DNA of 64,000 nt from Branchipolynoe longqiensis (Eukaryota; Annelida; Polychaeta; Phyllodocida; Polynoidae), in contig CM059193.1 of NCBI GenBank assembly GCA_030323885.1, positions 72,887,543 through 72,951,542 on the forward strand, in the 5' to 3' direction. A program made the translations under genes and the position numbers. This document shows, piece by piece, positions 1-10,446 of this stretch. Within the stretch, counting starts at the first letter, position 1. The number at the start of each line of letters is the position of its first letter. The notes beneath the pieces were generated by a model. The model did no database searches. It was not told where the DNA came from and saw nothing but the letters and a program-made list of their open reading frames with translations.

Positions 1-31
1 TAATAATTTGAGAAATTAAACCCTGATGTAC

Positions 32-126
32 CTTTACGATGATTTCCGCTATGTTCCTTAAAGATTGTTTTGTAGGATATTTGGCCATATCCCACTGGAA
101 CCGAGTCAGGTAGGTAGCAAGGTCCA
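32..126 (-). CDS. ATP6V1C: V-type proton ATPase subunit C, coding exon 4 (partial gene)
   Basis: This is the leftmost exon of the minus-strand V-ATPase subunit C gene in the window. It reads from 126 down to 32, after an acceptor ending acacag and before a donor gtacat, and keeps the frame of the exon at 1092-1007 (phase 1 in, phase 0 out). The translation includes [16 protein letters not shown], which matches the strongly conserved stretch of subunit C near residue 110. The following [11 protein letters not shown] also fits the family. Subunit C is the peripheral-stalk part of V1 that clamps V1 to Vo and is released when the pump disassembles. The remaining two thirds of the protein must lie left of the window. 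Family identity is from remembered conservation, not a search. Confidence 0.93.
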
Positions 127-1006
127 CTGTGTAAAGAAAAGCGTGATCAATTATTGACACCGTCAAAAACATAGACGGTCCTTACTGTGATGAGCCTCAA
201 AACCGAAGTAAAGAACGACACAAACACAGGAGTGTCGGTACAGACTTTTATTCCCTTCAACGGTCATGTCCCGGTTATAGATGACCCCAAGGCATTTGTC
301 ATTGGCTATAAAATACCCTGCACTAGCGGGGAGGGCTGGTCACCTGACCACTTGTTGGTTGGGTATAAATAGGTGACCAGTCCCGTACTCTAACATTCTC
401 CTGCTGTGGCTTGGGGAGTGCGGTAGGAGAGCAGTGCAGTGATTAGGCAAGTCTGACCTCACTATAGCACCATTAGGACATGAATGTCATTAATTATGTA
501 TCTGATGTCTTTCGTTGGTTGTTGGGGTTTTATGTCCTGGAAACAGCTGTCATATCAGGACGGTTAACGACTTGTGACAGTGTATACTCATGGCAACTTT
601 ATAGTGCTGCTCCTTTATAGTGCTGGGAGACCAGGCCGCCAGCACCATGATATCCCACTCAAGTCACATTATCGTGACAGTGAGCCAACCAGTCCATGTC
701 ATATCCTAATAATGGCGAGCGCCCACCTAGGAAGCAACAAGTATCACTTTTTAAGTCATTGGTTTCACTCGATCATGGTTCGAACCCAAAGCAGGAGACG
801 GACACTCAATTCATTCGGCCATCCCGTCTGGTTTGATGTCTTTGAAGCTATATTGTTTGTACAATTATTTATACAAACATGTATCATTTATACATACAAA
901 GTAACTTCATCATATACTAGAATTTATCATGTGTGGTGTACCATGAAAATTGAGGTGTTAACATTTGACGTAACTTTGCCATGTGTAGATGCTTATTTTA
1001 ACTTAC
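127..1006. other. Intron of V-ATPase C gene
   Basis: 880 bp between coding exons 3 and 4. Apart from a minus-oriented SINE-A copy at about 511-838 and AT-rich filler (850-1000), I see nothing coding in it. The plus-strand ORFs here are chance. Confidence 0.7.
511..838 (-). repeat. SINE-A (tRNA-headed), near full length
   Basis: On the minus strand it starts with the tRNA-like head (ATGGCCGAATGA A-box-like, GGTTCGAA B-box-like). It runs through the family body (dattgatacttgt, the ggataatgtgac block, the cccagtggg-like block) and ends in a tail near 511. About 20 relatives occur in this window. Pol III transcription with LINE-driven mobility is the family norm, inferred here. Confidence 0.85.
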
Positions 1007-1092
1007 TGTTATTGGCGAGTAGATTCTCCTGAAGTTTGTCTCGTTGCTCCTCCAAAACTTCTCCCAGATACCCAGCAACTTTCCTGGCAACA
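1007..1092 (-). CDS. ATP6V1C: V-type proton ATPase subunit C, coding exon 3
   Basis: Read on the minus strand from 1092 to 1007, between an acceptor ending ttgcag and a donor gtaagt. The first base completes a split Thr codon from the previous exon. The next 28 codons include VARKVAGYLGEVLEEQ and DKLQENLLAN, typical of subunit C around residues 75-100, a charged helical segment. One base is carried over to the next exon. The intron towards 1467 is only 374 bp, and 256 bp of that is a TIR element (1166-1421). Confidence 0.92.
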
Positions 1093-1165
1093 CTGCAATT
1101 TGCAACCATAACTATGAACCTTCTTGACTACATTATACATCAAGGAAATATTGTGGAAATCAATA

Positions 1166-1421
1166 TGAGCCTGTCTCAAAAGGTGGTAACTCTTTTATTG
1201 TTTGTCCATTGTAACGATTGACACAAAACAGCACAGAAACGGTTACACTGAAAACACAAGGACATTTGCTTTAAATCAATATGTATTCTATTGGGATTAT
1301 GAAACACCATGTAAAAAACAAATCGTTTATCCTGAGCAAATGCATAAGCAGATAGTATGTTAATCGTTACAATGGACAAAGTTTTGTCCCATATTGCTTA
1401 GTACCTTTTGAGACAGTCTCA
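1166..1421. mobile_element. 256-bp TIR element, family M1
   Basis: Ends TGAGCCTGTCTCAAAAGG and its near inverse CCTTTTGAGACAGTCTCA, flanked by TA on each side. Sister copies at 46134-46390 and 54951-55207 have almost the same length and sequence, so the boundaries are firm. No coding capacity (a non-autonomous DNA transposon). Confidence 0.88.
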
Positions 1422-1466
1422 TATGTTTATTTAAAATATTGAAAAGTTAACAGTGAGTAGACATAC

Positions 1467-1534
1467 GTTTCACAGAATGCATCATGCTTGCCAAGATCAT
1501 CTGAGAGTCCAACCAGAACGTCCAGTGTCCCAAC
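1467..1534 (-). CDS. ATP6V1C: V-type proton ATPase subunit C, coding exon 2
   Basis: Minus strand, 68 nt: 22 codons plus two bases. The acceptor ends ctccag and the donor is gtatgt. The translation VGTLDVLVGLSDDLGKHDAF is the family hallmark directly after the first conserved block of subunit C. Phase 0 in agrees with phase 0 out of the exon at 3821. An unrelated longer ORF overlaps in another frame and is a shadow. Confidence 0.95.
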
Positions 1535-1688
1535 CTGGAGTAGAAAAGCATCACAGTTACTGAAACAATGGTGCAATAACTAGGTGCGGTTTCTTTGGGG
1601 TTTTTTTTGTCATTTTTTTTTAGTGTATTACTACGTGACAATATTTGAGTTCTGTTCTTCCCTGGGCAAGGATTGAAGCCACAATCTA

Positions 1689-2028
1689 GGTTGGTTGGTT
1701 GTTGGAGTTGTACGTTCTGGCAACATCTAAGGTCATATCAGGATAGGTACTGACCTGTGACAGTGTGCATTCATGGCAACTTAATAATGCAGCCCCACTA
1801 GGAGACCAGGCCACCAGCACCATGACCTGATATCTCACTCAGTTACATTATCCTGACACTGAGACAACCAGTCCATGCCCTATCCTAATAATGCAGAGCG
1901 CCTGGCTAGGAAGTGACAAGTATAAATATTTATGTCATTGGTTTGACTCGACCAGGGTTCGAATCACACGATCCACCAACATGGGAGACGGACACTCAAC
2001 TCATTCGGCCATCCCGTCTAGTTAAGTC
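1689..2028 (-). repeat. SINE-A, near full length
   Basis: Same family as 511-838, minus orientation. The 3' end shows the conserved block (aacatctaaggtcatatcag on the plus strand), and the tRNA-like head ends at 2028 (attcggccatcccgtc on the plus strand). Confidence 0.85.
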
Positions 2029-2254
2029 ACAATCCAGGATGCTGTGTCGCAACTTCAGCCTACACAGCAGTACGTGAGCTTGGTGCCTCTCCCAGCCATA
2101 TCGTTCGCTATAGACCGTACGCATCATATTAATGTTGTGCCTATATCCTTATGACCATACATTTGTTTCTAATGCACATTGAAGCTAAATTGTCCCACCA
2201 AATATTTTACACTTTGTGTATACATGTGTATTCATCTCCCCCACCTTCCACCAT

Positions 2255-2310
2255 GTCCTGATATGACCTTAGATGTTGCTAGGACGTAAAACAACAACAA
2301 ACAAACATCC
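2255..2310 (+). repeat. SINE-A 3' end fragment
   Basis: Only the terminal block tcctgatatgaccttagatg, followed by gttgctagg and a CAA-rich tail, is present. Confidence 0.7.
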
Positions 2311-2451
2311 ACCATGTAAGCTGAAGCTGCGACCTGGCTTGAGGGACCAGCAGAACTCCGAACATCTGGACATTACAGTACCAATATGACGATTTAAATA
2401 ACAGAAACCACAAATTGCCCACTGTATATTTACTACACATGGTTAGGTATA

Positions 2452-2962
2452 CGGTATAACCCCGTTAAACCAAACTTGAAGGGAACCTAGAAATTTGTTT
2501 GGATTAACCGATCATTGGTTTAACCGAGTTTTGGCTTCGACTTTGACTTGGCTTTGGCAAAAACGCAGGCGCATTATGAATGCAATATACAATGTATGTG
2601 GACACTTTGAGTATTGTTTTTTATGTATATATATACAATCTAACCCAGTTAAACCAAGCTCAGTTAAACCAAACGATCGATTAATCCAAACTTTTTTCGG
2701 CGGCCTGGCAAAATACTACCATTTATCACATAAAAGAGTCTCAGATGACCTTATAAACACATGAAAGTTTGGTTTAACCATACCGGAAGTGGCCTGGGGC
2801 CCGACAATTTTGTTTGGATTATCCGATAGTTTGGATTAACCGACTTTCGTTTAACCAACTTTTTTCATATGATAAATGGTAGTATTTTGCGGGGCCGCCA
2901 AAAAAAGTTTGGATTAACCGATCGTTTGGTTTAACCGAGCTTGGTTTAACGGGGTTGTACTA
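2452..2962. mobile_element. Pogo/Tigger-like TIR element, composite
   Basis: The left end reads cggtataaccccgttaaacc and the right end is its inverse, ggtttaacggggttgtac. A second complete-looking unit starts at about 2636. Internally the word ggttaaaccaa/ttggattaaccga is repeated in both directions. The CAGT..AACCCCGTTA type of end is typical of pogo/Tigger non-autonomous elements. A related composite lies at 41672-42157 with clean TA flanks. Confidence 0.75.
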
Positions 2963-3619
2963 TGTATTGATTTGTTTTGAAAAGGGCAAGGCTCCGAATA
3001 GATTGTAGAGTGTGGATATTTTCAAAGGATTTATCTAATAATTGTCTAACCAAAATCGCCTATCATATCGTACACAAATAATGTAACCGTAAACAATTCT
3101 TTGTTGATGCACGACAAGTGAGAGAAATTAATGTCATAGCCTTTCTAAACTTGTTGGTTTTATTTAAGAAAAATAAGTTGATAATCAATCAATCAATCAA
3201 TAGTTCCGTCCTCTAGTCGAGGGTTGGATGCAATGGTTCTCCACTTGTCCCGATGGTGTGCTGTTGATAATACCAAATGGAAAAAAACCTTAGTTCCTAT
3301 GCTACTTTAATTCATTCTGTAATCGTTGGTGTGAGATGATAAGAACATATATTACAGCAACGACCAATATATTTAAATCACAATCCTAGTATGACTAATT
3401 ATTGTCAAGCCATATTAACTGTTATCACCATAGGACAATAGTACATTATATTATTTATTTTAGTTTAGATTGTATTTAACATCAACTTATGTATATGATT
3501 TGTTCAAATATCTACTTCTACATGGCCCGAACAACAGTGCTTCGGCAATGACAAAAGAATCATAAACTTCAATGAATTGAAGTAAATATTTACCCAAAAC
3601 AAATAATAAATCAACTCTC
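2963..3619. other. AT-rich intron, no gene seen
   Basis: V-ATPase intron sequence. It holds a short (AATC)n tract near 3184-3202 followed by a LINE/SINE-like scrap (tccgtcctctagtcgagg). Nothing else supportable. Confidence 0.5.
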
Positions 3620-3788
3620 TTTTTATAGTCCGATGAGAGCATCACATTTTATAAACCAAAACACTCATCTAAATTTGATTCTACAATTCAAATTAAAGAA
3701 TGGTAATTGGTAGATGATAATGGTCAACCTAATATTATCTTCTTAAAAAATAACAGAAACTCAAAACCATCGGACAATGCAACTTTAA
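3620..3788. mobile_element. TTAA-family TIR element, internally deleted
   Basis: Left tagtccgatga and right ccatcggacaatgcaacttt are the family ends (see 38330-38676). Only about 170 bp is kept of the usual ~350. It ends 32 bp beyond the donor of the first V-ATPase C coding exon. Confidence 0.7.
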
Positions 3789-3820
3789 TAATCAATAAAA
3801 AAAAAACATGTCAGTGTCAC

Positions 3821-3964
3821 CTTGAGGTCTGGAATGTGGAACTTGTGGTTGACAGAGAGATTATTCTGCTTGGCCGTCATGTTGTTAATGATCTCCCATG
3901 TCTGCTGGCAAGTTTTCTCACCAGGAGCACTGATCAGCCAGAATTCCATCGGATTGGTTGCCAT
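3821..3964 (-). CDS. ATP6V1C: V-type proton ATPase subunit C, first coding exon (start codon)
   Basis: Minus strand from the ATG at 3964 to the donor gtgaca after 3821: 48 codons. The protein begins [20 protein letters not shown] and continues into [17 protein letters not shown], matching the start of subunit C in other animals (usually [19 protein letters not shown]). I chose the ATG giving MATNP because it is the first after a plausible acceptor (ag at 3973-3972, after a pyrimidine/A-rich stretch); the Met five codons later is an alternative. An acceptor just upstream implies at least one 5' non-coding exon further right, so the promoter probably lies near 7.3 kb. Subunit C joins the cytosolic V1 sector to the membrane Vo sector and helps control reversible assembly. 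The full protein is usually ~380-390 residues; the window holds residues 1-131. Confidence 0.94.
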
Positions 3965-4129
3965 TGTAAACCTATTGTTGCAGAAAGGAATAGTGGCAGT
4001 GATTATTGTGGACATTCAGGTTCATTGTTGTGAATGCAGGTTCTAAAACAATCTTGACATCAACAAAGATTTTGGCTGATGATTTTTAGCCTATTCAAAA
4101 ATTTGTTTATTGAATTCGTTGATTAAGCA

Positions 4130-4260
4130 AGGAGAATTTCAATAATGAACAATTGGCTTTCCCCATCCCACTGCTCTTTGCTCTATCCTTGTTATGCAGA
4201 GCGACAGGCTAATAGCGACAAGTATATATTTTTATTTTTAAGTCATTGGTTTTAGCTGAC
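4130..4260 (-). repeat. SINE-A variant, fragment
   Basis: Contains the family stretch gcgacaagtata with an A/T-rich run and aagtcattgg, plus an upstream variant segment (caggagaatttcaat-like) shared with 18700-18835. That suggests a subfamily with a different 3' part. Confidence 0.65.
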
Positions 4261-4499
4261 ACAGACCATATTTCAAGCTTCATTGCGGCATCACTTTAAA
4301 TAATAATGTAGTTATTGCGTATGCGTCTAAAATATAAAAATAGAATGAAGACGCATATAAGTAGTCTTAAACTTATTCAGTAATTCATTTGGATAAGTTA
4401 TTTTAATGAGCCTCCAATTAAGTTGTAATTGATGTTTCTCAGAAGCATTAGAAATTGAAGAGGATGATGCATATTTCTAGATCCACAAAAATGTAAAAA

Positions 4500-5250
4500 T
4501 AAATGTTATGTTATGTAGCTGCTGGGCGAAGGCTTACACCTGTATGTCCAGATCTTCATATGTACTGATAAATACATAGAGGAGTTATCGGTATTTCTCA
4601 GAGCCCCCTCATAGTTGTACACCAGGTCCTGATTTTTCCACAGTTTGTCCAGTCTCCGTTCAAACGCCTTAACACTTGGTGCTTGGACAACGGCACTTGG
4701 CAGGTTGTTCCACATCTCAGTTATTCTCTGTGTGAAGAAGTGTTATCAGACTCTCGTCTTACATCTAGATTTCTGTAGCTTATATTGGTGACCTCTGGTA
4801 ATTGAGTTTCTATTCTCATGTGGCGGAAGCTTTGGACTGCGTCTTCATTATATACCCCTCATACTATCTTGTACGTCTCGATAGTGTCACCTCGTTGCCT
4901 GTCACCTCGTTGCCTCCTGCAGGCAAGCATAGGTAGTCCTGTCTTTCTGGAGAGCTCAGGTCCTTGAAGCCTGGCAACATCTTAGTTCCTCTTTGCTGGG
5001 CATTTTTTTATCATGGTTATATCTTTTTTCCTTACTGGAGACCATACCGTATTGGCATATTCCAGGTGGGGTCGGACAACCCAATCATTAAAAAACCCAC
5101 CAAAGAACATGTTGGCATCTTTTTTAAAGCTTCAATTAGCTTACACTTTACAGCACAACATAGAAACATGGTATCACAAAGAATCTCCATGAGATGGTTT
5201 CCGGTTTTATATCTAACAAATACTTTTGAGTTCATTTCAAGCTACCTAAT
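4500..5250 (-). pseudogene. LINE ORF2 C-terminal remnant (CR1/L2-like)
   Basis: Read on the minus strand across several frameshifts, the region gives VRPHLEYANTVWSP, then TKMLPGFKDLSSPER, and finally EMWNNLPSAVVQAPSVKAFE with RRLDKLWKN. These are the standard post-polymerase motifs of CR1/L2-group LINE ORF2 proteins. It is 5' truncated and frameshifted, so dead. It lies in the presumed 5' intron of V-ATPase C. Confidence 0.8.
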
Positions 5251-5563
5251 CCAATGAATGCATCAAATTGTCTCAGGCTAAAAAAAAAGAAGGAATTTTG
5301 AGAAAACCAACATGAAAGACGTAATATTCTTTCCCAGTTCACACATAGTCATAATTGTGAAAATTTAATCGACAGGGGTAGTCATGGTTTTCTAGTACAA
5401 TATAGAAATGTAGATGTGAAAAGCTTGGCTTAGTTGATATTCAATCCACAAATAACCGACATTAAGCTCTTCTGCCAATTTAGTGTATTTTATGGAAACT
5501 ATGTCTCCGCTAGTCAGCCGCTAAAATGTGTTGGAAACTAAAACTTAACAGACTCAAATAGTA

Positions 5564-6223
5564 GGTATGTGCCAACAAAATTAAAACTCCTTCAATAATA
5601 AAACAAAAGACATCACTGGAAAGAGCTTGAAAAGACCTTTAAAATGACACCAAGTTATGAGAATAGGTGGAGTATTAAGGAAGTTATGGCGTTTTCCATA
5701 TCTGAAATTGGGCCTTATTTTCTTCCATTAAATTAAAGCAATATATTTCTGTAACCCAGGCATGATTGCCAAGTTGCGCGAGGCAGAGGTGAGTCTCAGA
5801 AAAAGTGATAAACACAAGTGGCTGAAGTGCATACCTGTTGCATCCCTGATAGTGCCAATCTTGATGTAATCATCACAATTTCCTCAAACTCAACAGTATA
5901 TAAGATTAATAATGGTTATTCACCAGTCTACTTTTTAAATGTTTCAGATTGCTATAAAAGTGTGAATTTGCAGGTTGAAATTGAGTGAAACTTTTGAAGT
6001 TGTTATGGGAATAGCAAAACTTGACCAAATTGAAATATTTTTAAACCAAGCTGTAAAGGGATGCCCCTACTACATTTAAAGACTAGGAATACCCAAGATT
6101 GACCAATGCAAACCGACCATCCATAGAAGCGTTTTTCTACACGCCTCCACAAACAGTGGGATTTGCTGGATCAGTTTTGTGGTGAGAAAATATCCGCTGC
6201 TGATCGGCGGCTTGGCACATACC
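5564..6223. mobile_element. TIR element, 660 bp, unknown family
   Basis: Perfect 12-bp ends GGTATGTGCCAA and TTGGCACATACC, flanked by TA on both sides (5562-5563, 6224-6225). No coding capacity seen. Its interior is ordinary AT-rich sequence, unlike the word-reiterating elements nearby. Confidence 0.7.
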
Positions 6224-6307
6224 TACAAATAGTTAAATGCTTATCACTTTATGTTCAATGCTGGTTATAATAATAATAATAAATATACTATTAGTAATAA
6301 TAGCATA

Positions 6308-6886
6308 AAGCTGTGTTTACACGGGCAAATGTAAAACGATCTAGACAAAGTGATTTATATGAAGCATTTTAGTGGCGCATTTACACCGACCGAGTTTGAA
6401 AGTGTGTCGGTGCCGGGAACCAGCAGCCTTAGTGGGGAGCCTGTAGCCGGTGAGTACTGCTATTTGTTTAGTTTACATATGTTTGATTCACAATATAAAT
6501 AGCGACACCAATGTAGTGGCTACGTTAATATCGCTTGGAATTTAGGGTTAATTTAATTAAATTTCATTATTTGAGTATGTAATTCTGTTAAATATGATCG
6601 CATTCAATAGATTTCGGCCTAATCGGTCCCTAACACTGCCAGGCACCAGCGATAGTTACAGCTGAGCCTGTAGCGAGTGAGCACTGCTATTTTACACTAT
6701 CGCCGCCCGGGAATCGGCTATATCGCTTCATCTATACTACCTCGCAAGGTGGTTTACATCTACCGATTTATATGAATCGATTCAGCCCTAAAACGCCTCA
6801 GAGTCGCATTTACATGACAAATGTAAATCGATCTAGGCAAGTAGTTTTATATGAAGCATTTTAACTGGCCCGTTTAAACACAGCTT
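6308..6886. mobile_element. Word-reiterating TIR element, 579 bp
   Basis: Ends AAGCTGTGTTTACACGGGC and the imperfect inverse GCCCGTTTAAACACAGCTT, flanked by TA. Subterminal arms repeat atgtaaatcgatctaggcaa and ttatatgaagcatttta in inverted orientation. Central AT-rich core. No ORF. Confidence 0.8.
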
Positions 6887-7281
6887 TACTAGGGTAGAGG
6901 TTATAAAATAACAAGCAGCCTGGTAGTTTACTCTTGAACCATACAATCGAATTAAATATCGTATTGATAATTGCATAGTATGCATCAATGTAAACTATAC
7001 ATTTTTATGTCATATGAATTATGATATGTCAAAATTGACTCACACGACAGGAGGACTGGGACTCAGTCAGAGCCAGAGGGAGGGAAACAAGTGACAGCTC
7101 CCGATGTAGTGGTTCAACTCAAAACCACATGGAAAGTTGGACACAAATAAACATACCAGTGGGTTTAAACACTTTGTCGACGAGATGTGTATGTCTGCAG
7201 TTGACAATTGGAACGATCAATGCTGGTACGAGGCCAAAATCGTGATTATTTAAACGCCCACATCACATCAACAACCTTCTT
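6887..7281. other. Unassigned sequence before promoter
   Basis: No repeat or protein match recognised. A possible V-ATPase 5' non-coding exon could end near 7157 (minus-strand donor gtatgt), but nothing confirms it. Confidence 0.3.
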
Positions 7282-7690
7282 CGGCCATTTTGACGTTTGT
7301 CACGTGATTATTTTCTTCGATGCTGTCGGCGCATGCTCTGATTCTGACGTCACGCTTACCACGAACCCAACACGTATATTGCTGGTAGCCTGCAAGCTCT
7401 GCAACAACACCATTTTGCGTTGAAATCAGGCTGGCAACCCATTAAATCGCTTAGCCTGGGCTGTCGCACTTAAAGCTGAGTTACAAGCGAAAACTCCGCA
7501 TTGAACAAGGTACATTACCATGGCAACTAATTGACCGCCATTTCATGGATGCGGTTGAACACCTGTCATGTTTTGATTCCCACTCGCGCGCCGTACACCA
7601 CACAGCTGCTACGCCACAATTTTATATAGAGCGTAGGAAGACACAACCTACGCCGGATGGGAACTCTGGGCGTGATTAGGAGTCGGTGAA
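7282..7690. promoter_or_regulatory. Candidate shared promoter between V-ATPase C and the kinase-like gene
   Basis: The sequence shows an E-box in the context GTCACGTGAT (7299-7308), one base from the CLEAR element GTCACGTGAC used by TFEB-type factors on lysosomal and V-ATPase genes. It also has a palindromic CRE, TGACGTCA (7345-7352), and several GCCATTTT or GCCGCCATTT words (around 7283, 7407, 7536) like YY1 sites. The stretch is richer in G+C and CpG than its flanks and has no recognisable repeat. A TATA-like ttttatata lies near 7620, about 150 bp before the plus-strand ATG at 7767. Motif presence is observed; promoter activity and two-way use are inferred from the head-to-head layout. Confidence 0.45.
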
Positions 7691-7766
7691 TCTTCCAACG
7701 TGCCATGAGAGCAGCAGTTACGGGGTTGTTGTGGAACCCGTGCGCCCTGCCAGGAGCGGAAAAACG

Positions 7767-7923
7767 ATGGGGTGTGGATGTAGCAAAGACGGGGATGATA
7801 CTACAAATGGGAAGATCACCAACGACCAGGTGGATTCGTTCGACAGGCGGCCCAAGATCAGCGTGACAGTTGGTGAAAAAGCTAAGAGGTTGGATGTATC
7901 ACCAGCATGTATCTTCATATTTG
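7767..7923 (+). CDS. Adenylate-kinase-like protein, exon 1 of 7 (start codon, acylated N terminus)
   Basis: First exon of a 442-residue protein whose seven exons (157, 161, 177, 144, 190, 206 and 294 nt) sum to 1329 nt with every phase agreeing. The ATG at 7767 is the first in-frame ATG after a stop at 7677 and has a favourable A at -3 and G at +4. The protein starts MGCGCSK: Gly2 suits N-myristoylation and Cys3/Cys5 suit palmitoylation, so membrane anchoring is likely (inference). Residues 1-40 look disordered and acidic to basic. The exon ends at ACIFIFG, the strand leading into a P-loop, with donor gtacgt after 7923 (phase 1). Intron 1 is 16.2 kb and full of repeats. Human AK1 has a myristoylated isoform, but I do not claim orthology. 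Confidence 0.85.
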
Positions 7924-8014
7924 GTACGTGATAACTCTTGCTTTGCATTTCCACTTTTGCAAGTTTTTGTGACTAATTTAGCAACAAGCAACTGTATTGA
8001 CAAGTGTAAACATA

Positions 8015-8358
8015 GATACAGGATTCACCCGGTGTGGCGGTTTCAGCCGTGTCCCGTACTCAGCCCTGTACCTATACTCAAACTCAAGGCATTGTCAATG
8101 GTCGTGAGTAATTTTCATACAGAAAATCCAGGAAAAGTGAAATATCTCTAAAAGCACACCACCTAGAAACAAATCACTTGGTACACATATAGAAAACATC
8201 TTTACCAAAAACATATTAAATTTATAAGGTTAGTGACTTAAGACCATTGACAATGCCTTGAGTTTGAGTATAGGTACACGGCTGAGTACGGGACACGGCT
8301 GAAACCGCCACATCGGTACTCGCACTGTCGCAGTACCCCACTGGGTGAATCTTTTATC
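8015..8358. mobile_element. TIR element with ~85-bp arms, 344 bp
   Basis: Flanked by TA (8013-8014, 8359-8360). Ends GATACAGGATTCACCC and GGGTGAATCTTTTATC. The arms (8036-8107 and 8230-8313) are almost perfectly complementary, e.g. tgtggcggtttcagccgtgt. The central ~120 bp (about 8106-8228) matches, in reverse orientation, the core of the element at 19650-20127, although the two have different arms and ends. It lies 90 bp after exon 1. A related end appears near 48990-49012. Confidence 0.82.
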
Positions 8359-8394
8359 TAGTGTAAACAGTGCACTGAAACCATATCATATGTC

Positions 8395-8697
8395 ATGTCA
8401 CTTTGGCAATCAAAGTATCTAAATATAGATCAGCCGTGTGTTTTTATTGATTACTGTCTCAGCGAGAGAAGATGCTCTCTCTATGGCAGCCGGGGCCATA
8501 CTCTCAAACTAGTAAAACCCAGAGCCATTTCAAAATTAAGGCAACACAGTTTCTCAAACAGGATCATAAATATATGGAATAGTCTCCCACAAAATGTTAT
8601 AGATGCTGGCTCAATAAATTCATTCAAGAACCGATTAGAAAACGCATGGGCTGATGATACAGGGAAATTTGACCACTTATTCACCACATGCTACTAA
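8395..8697 (+). pseudogene. LINE ORF2 C-terminal fragment
   Basis: An open 100-codon stretch ends in SNRIINIWNSLPQNVIDAGS followed by INSFKNRLENAWAD and a stop. This is the WN-LP-x-V-x-A-x-S-x-FK-x-RL signature at the C terminus of many LINE ORF2 proteins. No polymerase domain remains upstream (an unrelated TIR element abuts), so it is a 5'-truncated insertion. Confidence 0.78.
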
Positions 8698-8801
8698 TTT
8701 ATTGCTTGTGTTGCTAATTACTTGCACTCAAGCAAAAATGAGAGACAAATAAGTGTTCACACTTCCTGTCTACCAATCACTATATCACTATATGCATGAC
8801 A

Positions 8802-9111
8802 CCTGGGCCGCGTTCAGGGTGTGCCTCCGAGACGTCTCGGGGAAATCTCTGACGTCACGCTAGTCTGAACGGCAAAAGCAGTTTGTAGCCTCGAAAATGG
8901 CCGCCCCCATAGGTGGTGGCCATTTGCAATGGAAAAGCTGTGCTGTGATTGGCTGAAACCACTGAATACGGCAGCCATTTTCGAGGCGCTTTTTGTCTCC
9001 TGTCTGAAATGGGAGGCATCTCCGAGACGCACCCTGAATGCAAATAGGCCAAAAACCGTTGCGGAGACCTCTCCGAGGCTCCTCTGAGACGCACCCTGAA
9101 CGTGGCCCAGG
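8802..9111. mobile_element. Word-reiterating TIR element, ~310 bp
   Basis: Ends CCTGGGCCGCGTTCAGGGTG and CACCCTGAACGTGGCCCAGG (one mismatch). The word ctccgagacg and its complement recur through both arms. The ORFs here are products of this symmetry. The target duplication is unclear (ac/ta). Confidence 0.8.
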
Positions 9112-9157
9112 TAATTATTAGTCCGCAACTAGCCTTTATTTAGCAACGCGCATGGTA

Positions 9158-9814
9158 AGGGGCTGTCACACTACGACGTATGGCCTTAGCGTATGCCAAC
9201 GTATGAGATTTTCGACCAACTGTCAGCATACGGCGTCGTACGTTATGTATATGTTGGGCATACGTCTAGTACGCTCGGGATACGGCATCATAGGTCGGCG
9301 TAGGTCGAGTCGCTAAAAAAAATGTTGTGCATGTTAACAAATTTCAACATATGTCGCCGTATGGCTCATACGTTTCTCATATGCTCGACATACGTTATGC
9401 ACACGTTATGGGTAGGTTGGGATAGGTTAGAACACGTTAGCCATACGTTCAGCCTGTTGGGAACGTGCAGTCCGCGTACAGACAATGGATGCATAACATA
9501 CTTCGAACGTATGCCTGCCGTATCTCCAGCGTACTTACCGTATATGCCGTACTTCTAGTGATGAAGTAACATACATAACGTTGGTCAGCATACCGTGAGT
9601 GTATGCGAGCGTTTTGCAAACGTTTTGCGAGGCACATGAACGTTCTCATACGCTAGCAATAGGTCAGAGATACGTTCTGCATACGTTACGTACGTTGTGT
9701 GTACGCCCATTTTTATCCCCCACCCCTGCAAAGTTTGATGAATGCCGACATACTGGCAAATTGTTGTAAGTTGGGCACATGCCGCCGCCATACATCGTAG
9801 TGTGACAGGGCCTG
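9158..9814. mobile_element. Word-reiterating TIR element, 657 bp
   Basis: Ends AGGGGCTGTCACACTACGAC and an inverse carrying tcgtagtgtgacagggcctg, flanked by TA (9156-9157, 9815-9816). Both arms are built of many degenerate copies of cgtatg/catacg. The end sequence resembles the element at 46603-47041. No real ORF. Confidence 0.82.
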
Positions 9815-9816
9815 TA

Positions 9817-10440
9817 GCACCGACGCCGTGTGAACGTATGCACTATAAGCTGCTGGTGCTCTGCACATCCCGACCGTATGGACTACTATTAGTCATAACT
9901 CTCTCAGTTATTCATGGATCGTCATGCAATAAACTGTCATGTAACCAGAGATAATGTCTATTGTGGAGTAAAAGGGTTTGTGTATAGATATATATTTACT
10001 ATTTATAAATAACCCTGGAACTACGGCCATGTGGCACTCCTTGACCTGACAGCTTGTGCCTGCCCACGTGTGTGTGAGGGGACACCCTGTCTCCCAGCCC
10101 TGATGTTGGGTTGTAGATAGAGCATCATGTATCTGGGTCAAGTCTAGGTCAGTAGCTCATTAGCAGGGGTATACACTGGTCCACCGACGGATTCTCTAGG
10201 CCTACTATAAGTGTGGAAAGGTTTAAATGATAAACTATGATTGGGGGTGTAAGCTTGGAGGATCAGAATACGCAGTAAGTCTTATAACCATGTTAAAGCT
10301 GATGAAATAAGTATTCCAGATCTTATTTGATCCTGTATGTGGGGCTAGGATTGACCTCAACATCATGATTTTGCTACTGCAATGTTAGGAGTTATTTGTA
10401 TTTGTGGGGCCAGGCTGTGCATGTACCCCTCTGCACCCGA
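9817..10440. other. Intron 1, no feature seen
   Basis: Ordinary AT-rich sequence between a TIR element and the C tract. ORFs are short and without family character. Confidence 0.45.
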
Positions 10441-10444
10441 TCCT

Positions 10445-10446
<2 letters not shown>

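Noticed and set aside
1447..1641. 64-codon minus ORF as a small protein
   Set aside because: Out-of-frame shadow over V-ATPase C exon 2; the real frame gives VGTLDVLVGL.
7208..7423. 71-codon plus ORF upstream of the kinase-like gene
   Set aside because: Lies in the candidate promoter, no motif, no frame link to exon 1.
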